From Bufo bufo (Eukaryota > Chordata > Amphibia > Anura > Bufonidae): DNA of 64,000 nucleotides. The notes under the pieces were generated by a model. The model worked only from the letters and a program-made list of their open reading frames with translations, was not told the origin of the DNA and did not search any database. The position numbers and the translations under genes were made by a program. This document shows positions 60,510 to 64,000 of the stretch, piece by piece. The stretch covers positions 785,794,772 through 785,858,771 of the forward strand of contig NC_053389.1 in NCBI RefSeq assembly GCF_905171765.1, written 5' to 3'. Numbering within the stretch: position 1 is the stretch's first letter; each line of letters begins with the position of its first letter.

Positions 60510-62060
60510 TCTCTGCTCACTCTCTCCTTGATCCATTACAATCTGGTTTCCGTACCCTACAGTCTACAGAAACTCCCTCACCAAAGTGACAAAAAACCTC
60601 CTGACAGCAAAATGCAATGGTGACTACTCTCTAGACCTCTCTGGAGCTTTTGACACTGTAGACCACCATCTCCTACTCACCATGCTCCAATCTATCGGCC
60701 TAAAAGTCACCGCCCTCTCCTATCATTCGCAGTCTTCACTTCTTCACCTCTCTCTCTTGCTGTTGGGGTTCCTCAGGGTTCAGTCCTAGGTCCTCTCCTC
60801 TTCTCTCTCTACACAGCCCCAATTGGACAGACTATCATTGGTTTCCAGTACCATCCCATTGCTGATGACACACAACTATACACTTCATCCCCCGACATCA
60901 CCCCTGTATTACAGAACACCAGTGGCTGTCTCTCCATCTTCTCTAACATCATGTCCTCTCTCTATCTGAAACTGAATCTTTCAAAAACGGAACTTCTTGT
61001 GTTCTCTCCATCTACTAACCTACCCAAACCTGATATCTCTTCTCAATGTGCAACACCATCATCACTCCTAGGCAGCACACCCGCTGTCTCGGGTTGAAGT
61101 TTCCTTTACTTGCTATATTGAATCTCTTGTCCACTCAAGCCACCTGCACCTCTAAAATATCTCTAGAATCCGCAACTTTCTCACTATTGAAACAACAAAG
61201 ACTCTCATTGTTGCCCTGATCCATTCCCGCCTTGATTACTGTCCTCGTTATTAATTGGCCTCCCCCTCACCAGACTCTCCCCTCTCCAACAGGGTCACCT
61301 ACCTGTCCAACCGCCACTCCGATGCCTCCACTCTGTGCCAGTTATTGCACTGGTTGCCCGTACATAGAATCCAATTTAAACTACCCGTCCTCACCCACAA
61401 AGCTCTCCACAGTGCTGCACCCCCCTACATCTCTTCCCTCATCTCTCTCTACCACCCTCTCCGTGCTCTACACTCTGCAAATGACTTATGACTGACATCC
61501 ACCATAATCCAGGCCACTCACTCCCGGCTCCAAGACTTCTCCCGAGCTGCCCCAGTTCTCTGGAATGCCCTACCCCAAGAAAAAAGGTTAAATCACAATA
61601 TACACAGTTTTAGGTGCTCCCTAAAAACACATCTTTCTAGGATGGCCTATCGCATCCCCTGATCTAACTCCTTTCCATATATTGACCATTTATCATCAGT
61701 TCCTGAACCTGATCCTCCACCAAACGCTCCACTGCACCCAGAAGCACCACAGATATCGTCTGGCAACGGCTCATGCAGCTTTATATCTACTCCCCTATTT
61801 TCTCAACATGGCTGGACCATTGTACCAAACAAGTACTTTTACCTTTTGTGTCACCCCTATCTCCTCGTAGATTGTAAGCTCTTGTGTCACCCCTATCTCC
61901 TCATAGATTGTAAGCTCTTGCAAGCAGGGCCCTCATTCCTCTTGTTGTAATTATTGACTCGTCTGTTGCTATGTTATTTATGACTGTTTGTACATAAACC
62001 CCTGAACTGTAAAGTGGTGCGGAATACGTTGGCGCTATCAGATTATTATTATATTTTATT
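60510..62060 (+). mobile_element. L2-like LINE, 3' fragment
   Basis: A 5'-truncated non-LTR retrotransposon. Motifs in order: [15 protein letters not shown] (about 60630-60675, reverse transcriptase motif A), [16 protein letters not shown] (about 60764-60820), IADDTQLYT (about 60860-60890, catalytic ADD) and [14 protein letters not shown]. Next is the C-terminal LCQLLHWLPVHRIQFKL (about 61340-61385). The 3' tail carries two copies of tagattgtaagctcttg and then an ATT/AT-rich run, as in L2 elements. Several frame changes disable it. Confidence 0.85.
60586..61495 (+). pseudogene. L2-like LINE reverse transcriptase, degraded
   Basis: The frame 60586-60789 holds motif A ([14 protein letters not shown]). 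After a shift, other frames carry [14 protein letters not shown] and ADDTQLY; the frame 61255-61491 holds the C-terminal LLHWLPVHRIQFKLPVLTHKA, usual for L2-clade ORF2. Multiple indels and stops occur. The N-terminal endonuclease is absent, consistent with 5' truncation during retrotransposition. Confidence 0.82.
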
Positions 62061-62062
62061 AT

Positions 62063-62092
<30 letters not shown>
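62040..62092 (+). repeat. ATT/AT microsatellite at LINE 3' end
   Basis: A run of tattatt units followed by (at)n at the end of the L2-like fragment. Such simple tails terminate many LINE copies. Confidence 0.8.
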
Positions 62093-62093
<1 letters not shown>

Positions 62094-63100
62094 AGGTTTT
62101 GTGTCCCTTTGGTTGTAGTTTGATAGGTGACTTTGTATATTTCCAGGTGATACAACAGGGGTGTTATATTTATTTAGGAGCCCCCATTCTTTGATAGGAA
62201 ATTCTGTAACTACATACTGTACCTCTACGTTGGAGCTGAATCGAGATCTGAAAGTTGCTTTGTTTATGTGGTTGCAAAAGTTTACATACCCTTGAAGGAT
62301 TGACTCCGATGACTACTCAAGACACTCTTATAGGTCCTGTCTTCAAATCAACCCGATAACCTGACCAGAAACCGATCTTGCCAATTACAGGTTCCAGTAA
62401 ACCTGCTGCTGCAGGTCTTACATGCTGGAGGAGGGTGTCTCAGTGGGAGGCCATCGAACATTTACATTTGAGCCCACAACTTTTTAGTTGTGTAACTGGA
62501 AACCCCACTGTTTATTGATATGAGATATGGAGAAGTCTGTGGGAGTGATGTAGGTGTCAGACTGAGGAGATGAAGACTCTCATCATCTTATTCACTTGTA
62601 ACCTTTAATATGGTTAGATAGGAAATGTCTGGAGCAGACGGCAGGACTCTTGAACAGAACAGCAGAAGTAAACAAGGATCTGGCTGAGGGACCTACCCCG
62701 CACAGAAAACACTACTCGCTGCTCTCATGCATCACGTCACCTCTTCTGACAGCTCTTCAGGTGACATTACTAACATTCCTGCAATAACTCAGAAGCAACT
62801 CACCAGCTTACCTGTTCTCCGTGTAGCTTGAGGGTCAAAAAGTTTCTTTTAACCCTTTGTACAAGTGTTTGCTATATCCACGTAACAGATGATGGCATAG
62901 AAGCCTAACCAGTATTTCCAGGAGGATGTTGTTGCATGTATTACATTTTTACCGGCATTTTCAATAGCCAAGAAGGTATGAAATACATTGGTGCTTCTGG
63001 TAGCTATATCTCAGGCTGTATAAAAATCTAAGCTTTTAAACAAGACCAGGATCATGGTGCTAGCTTCTATACAGCCAAAGATATAACTGCAGGTAAGATT
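62093..63100. other. No gene seen
   Basis: Unclassified non-coding DNA. No protein, RNA gene or tandem repeat recognised. Confidence 0.45.
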
Positions 63101-63236
63101 ACAGCTCTGGAGTATAATACAGGATTTAACTCAGAATCAGTACAGGATAAGTAATGTATGTACACAGTGATTGCACCAGCATAATAGTGAGTGCAGCTCT
63201 GGTGTATAATACAGGCTGTAACTGAGTATCAGTATG
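63101..63236 (-). repeat. 92-97 bp satellite, about 1.5 copies, inverted
   Basis: Reads cagctctggagtataataca, then tcagtacaggataagtaatg and gtgagtgcagctctgg, the complement of the satellite found elsewhere in the window. Confidence 0.88.
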
Positions 63237-63267
63237 CATTGCGTTCATAAACATTTAGGGATCTTTA

Positions 63268-63709
63268 GGCCTCATGCACACGACCGTTGTTGTGTTCCGT
63301 TCCGCAAAATGGGGTTCCGTTGTTCCGTGATCCGTTTCCGTTTTTGTTTCCGTGTGTCTTCCTTGATTTTTGGAGGACCACCAGACATAAAGGAAAGTAA
63401 AAAAAAGTCTAAGTCAAGTTTGCCATGCAAATGATAGGAAAAAAAACAGACGCGGACGCCAATCTTGTGTGCCTCCGCGTTTTTTCACGGTCCCATTGAC
63501 TTGAATGGGTCCGTGAACCGTTTTCAGTGAAAAAAATAGGACAGGTTATCTTTTTTTGACGGACTGGAACCACGGATCACGGACGCGGACGACAAACGGT
63601 GCATTAGCCGAGTTTTCAACGGACCCATTGAAAGTCAATGGGTCTGCAGAAAATCACAAAAAACGGAACAACGGACACGGAATAAGACAACGGTCGTGTG
63701 CATGAGGCC
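63268..63709. mobile_element. Harbinger-like MITE with 25-bp perfect inverted repeats
   Basis: The sequence taggcctcatgcacacgacc at 63266 is mirrored exactly by ggtcgtgtgcatgaggccta ending at 63711; the match extends to 25 bp. Interior halves are made of ccgtttcc-like and ggacc/acgga motifs in opposing orientation, and the centre includes ccattgacttgaatgggtcc, itself palindromic. It belongs to the same group as 15401-15876 and 14349-14559. The flanks are tta and tat, so the 3-bp duplication is imperfect here. The 66-codon frame inside is not a gene. The remaining 63712-64000 shows nothing recognisable. Confidence 0.8.
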
Positions 63710-64000
63710 TATAGTGAATCCTTCCTGTACAGCTGAGATGTCAGAGAGAATATTTCTCATTATTTTAGAGGGTGAGATGAGCTGCTTTTGATCTTGCACA
63801 ATGTTTAATAAGAAGAATATGTTAAAAATGCAGAATAGTCATGGTGGGATTTTATTATACATAAACCGTCTGACAAGTTACATCTTACACTTATACCATG
63901 AAAACAGAATATTGCGGTTTTATAGATGTTATAAAGTAAATGCCCCCAAGTTATGTTGAGCTCAGCAGTGATGTATGCAGCCTTCCATTCTTCAGTTCGT

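Overview
The window is repeat-dominated vertebrate nuclear DNA, most likely from an anuran amphibian (frog or toad). The reasons are several Tc1/mariner copies typical of fish and frogs, many short inverted-repeat elements (piggyBac-, Harbinger- and hAT-like), CR1-like and L2-like LINE fragments, and a 92-97 bp dispersed tandem repeat that I associate with anuran assemblies. The species assignment is inference. I recognise no host protein-coding gene, rRNA or tRNA. Every protein match is to transposon or retrotransposon enzymes, and all of those are broken.

Layout. 0-5.3 kb: two small TTAA-flanked elements, a Tc1 copy nested in a 92-97 bp satellite, and a second, different Tc1-like element with DD37E spacing. 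5.3-14.0 kb: a 40-bp satellite of about 180 copies, split near its left end by a second Tc1 copy. 14.0-16.7 kb: Harbinger-like elements, one of them nested in the 92-97 bp satellite with a readable TTA target duplication. 17.3-19.2 kb: a 34-bp satellite that recurs as a 4.5-kb block at 36.1-40.7 kb. 20.0-29.0 kb: old degenerate repeats, short inverted-repeat elements and a reverse-strand fragment of a hAT-like family. 29.06-30.63 kb: a complete non-autonomous hAT-like element with a perfect 8-bp target duplication. 30.9-33.1 kb: two abutting minisatellites in opposite orientation. 41.3-43.1 kb: a second, 3'-truncated copy of the hAT-like element. 43.3-45.4 kb: an old degenerate repeat. 47.0-50.7 kb: a reverse-strand CR1-like LINE whose reverse transcriptase region is split by about 45 copies of a 44-bp repeat made from its own coding sequence. 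52.3-57.4 kb: a 58-bp satellite. 58.7-60.2 kb: a third Tc1 copy on the minus strand. 60.5-62.1 kb: an L2-like LINE 3' fragment. 63.1-63.7 kb: an inverted satellite monomer and a Harbinger-like element with 25-bp perfect inverted repeats.

Tandem arrays (40, 34, 31-32, 44 and 58 bp units) make up roughly 23 kb, over a third of the window. Long open frames inside them (up to 320 codons) arise because the monomers lack stop codons and are not genes. No cooperative gene system is visible. The most informative observations are the birth of a minisatellite inside a LINE reverse transcriptase gene, higher-order duplications inside several arrays, and nested insertions that reveal target-site duplications.
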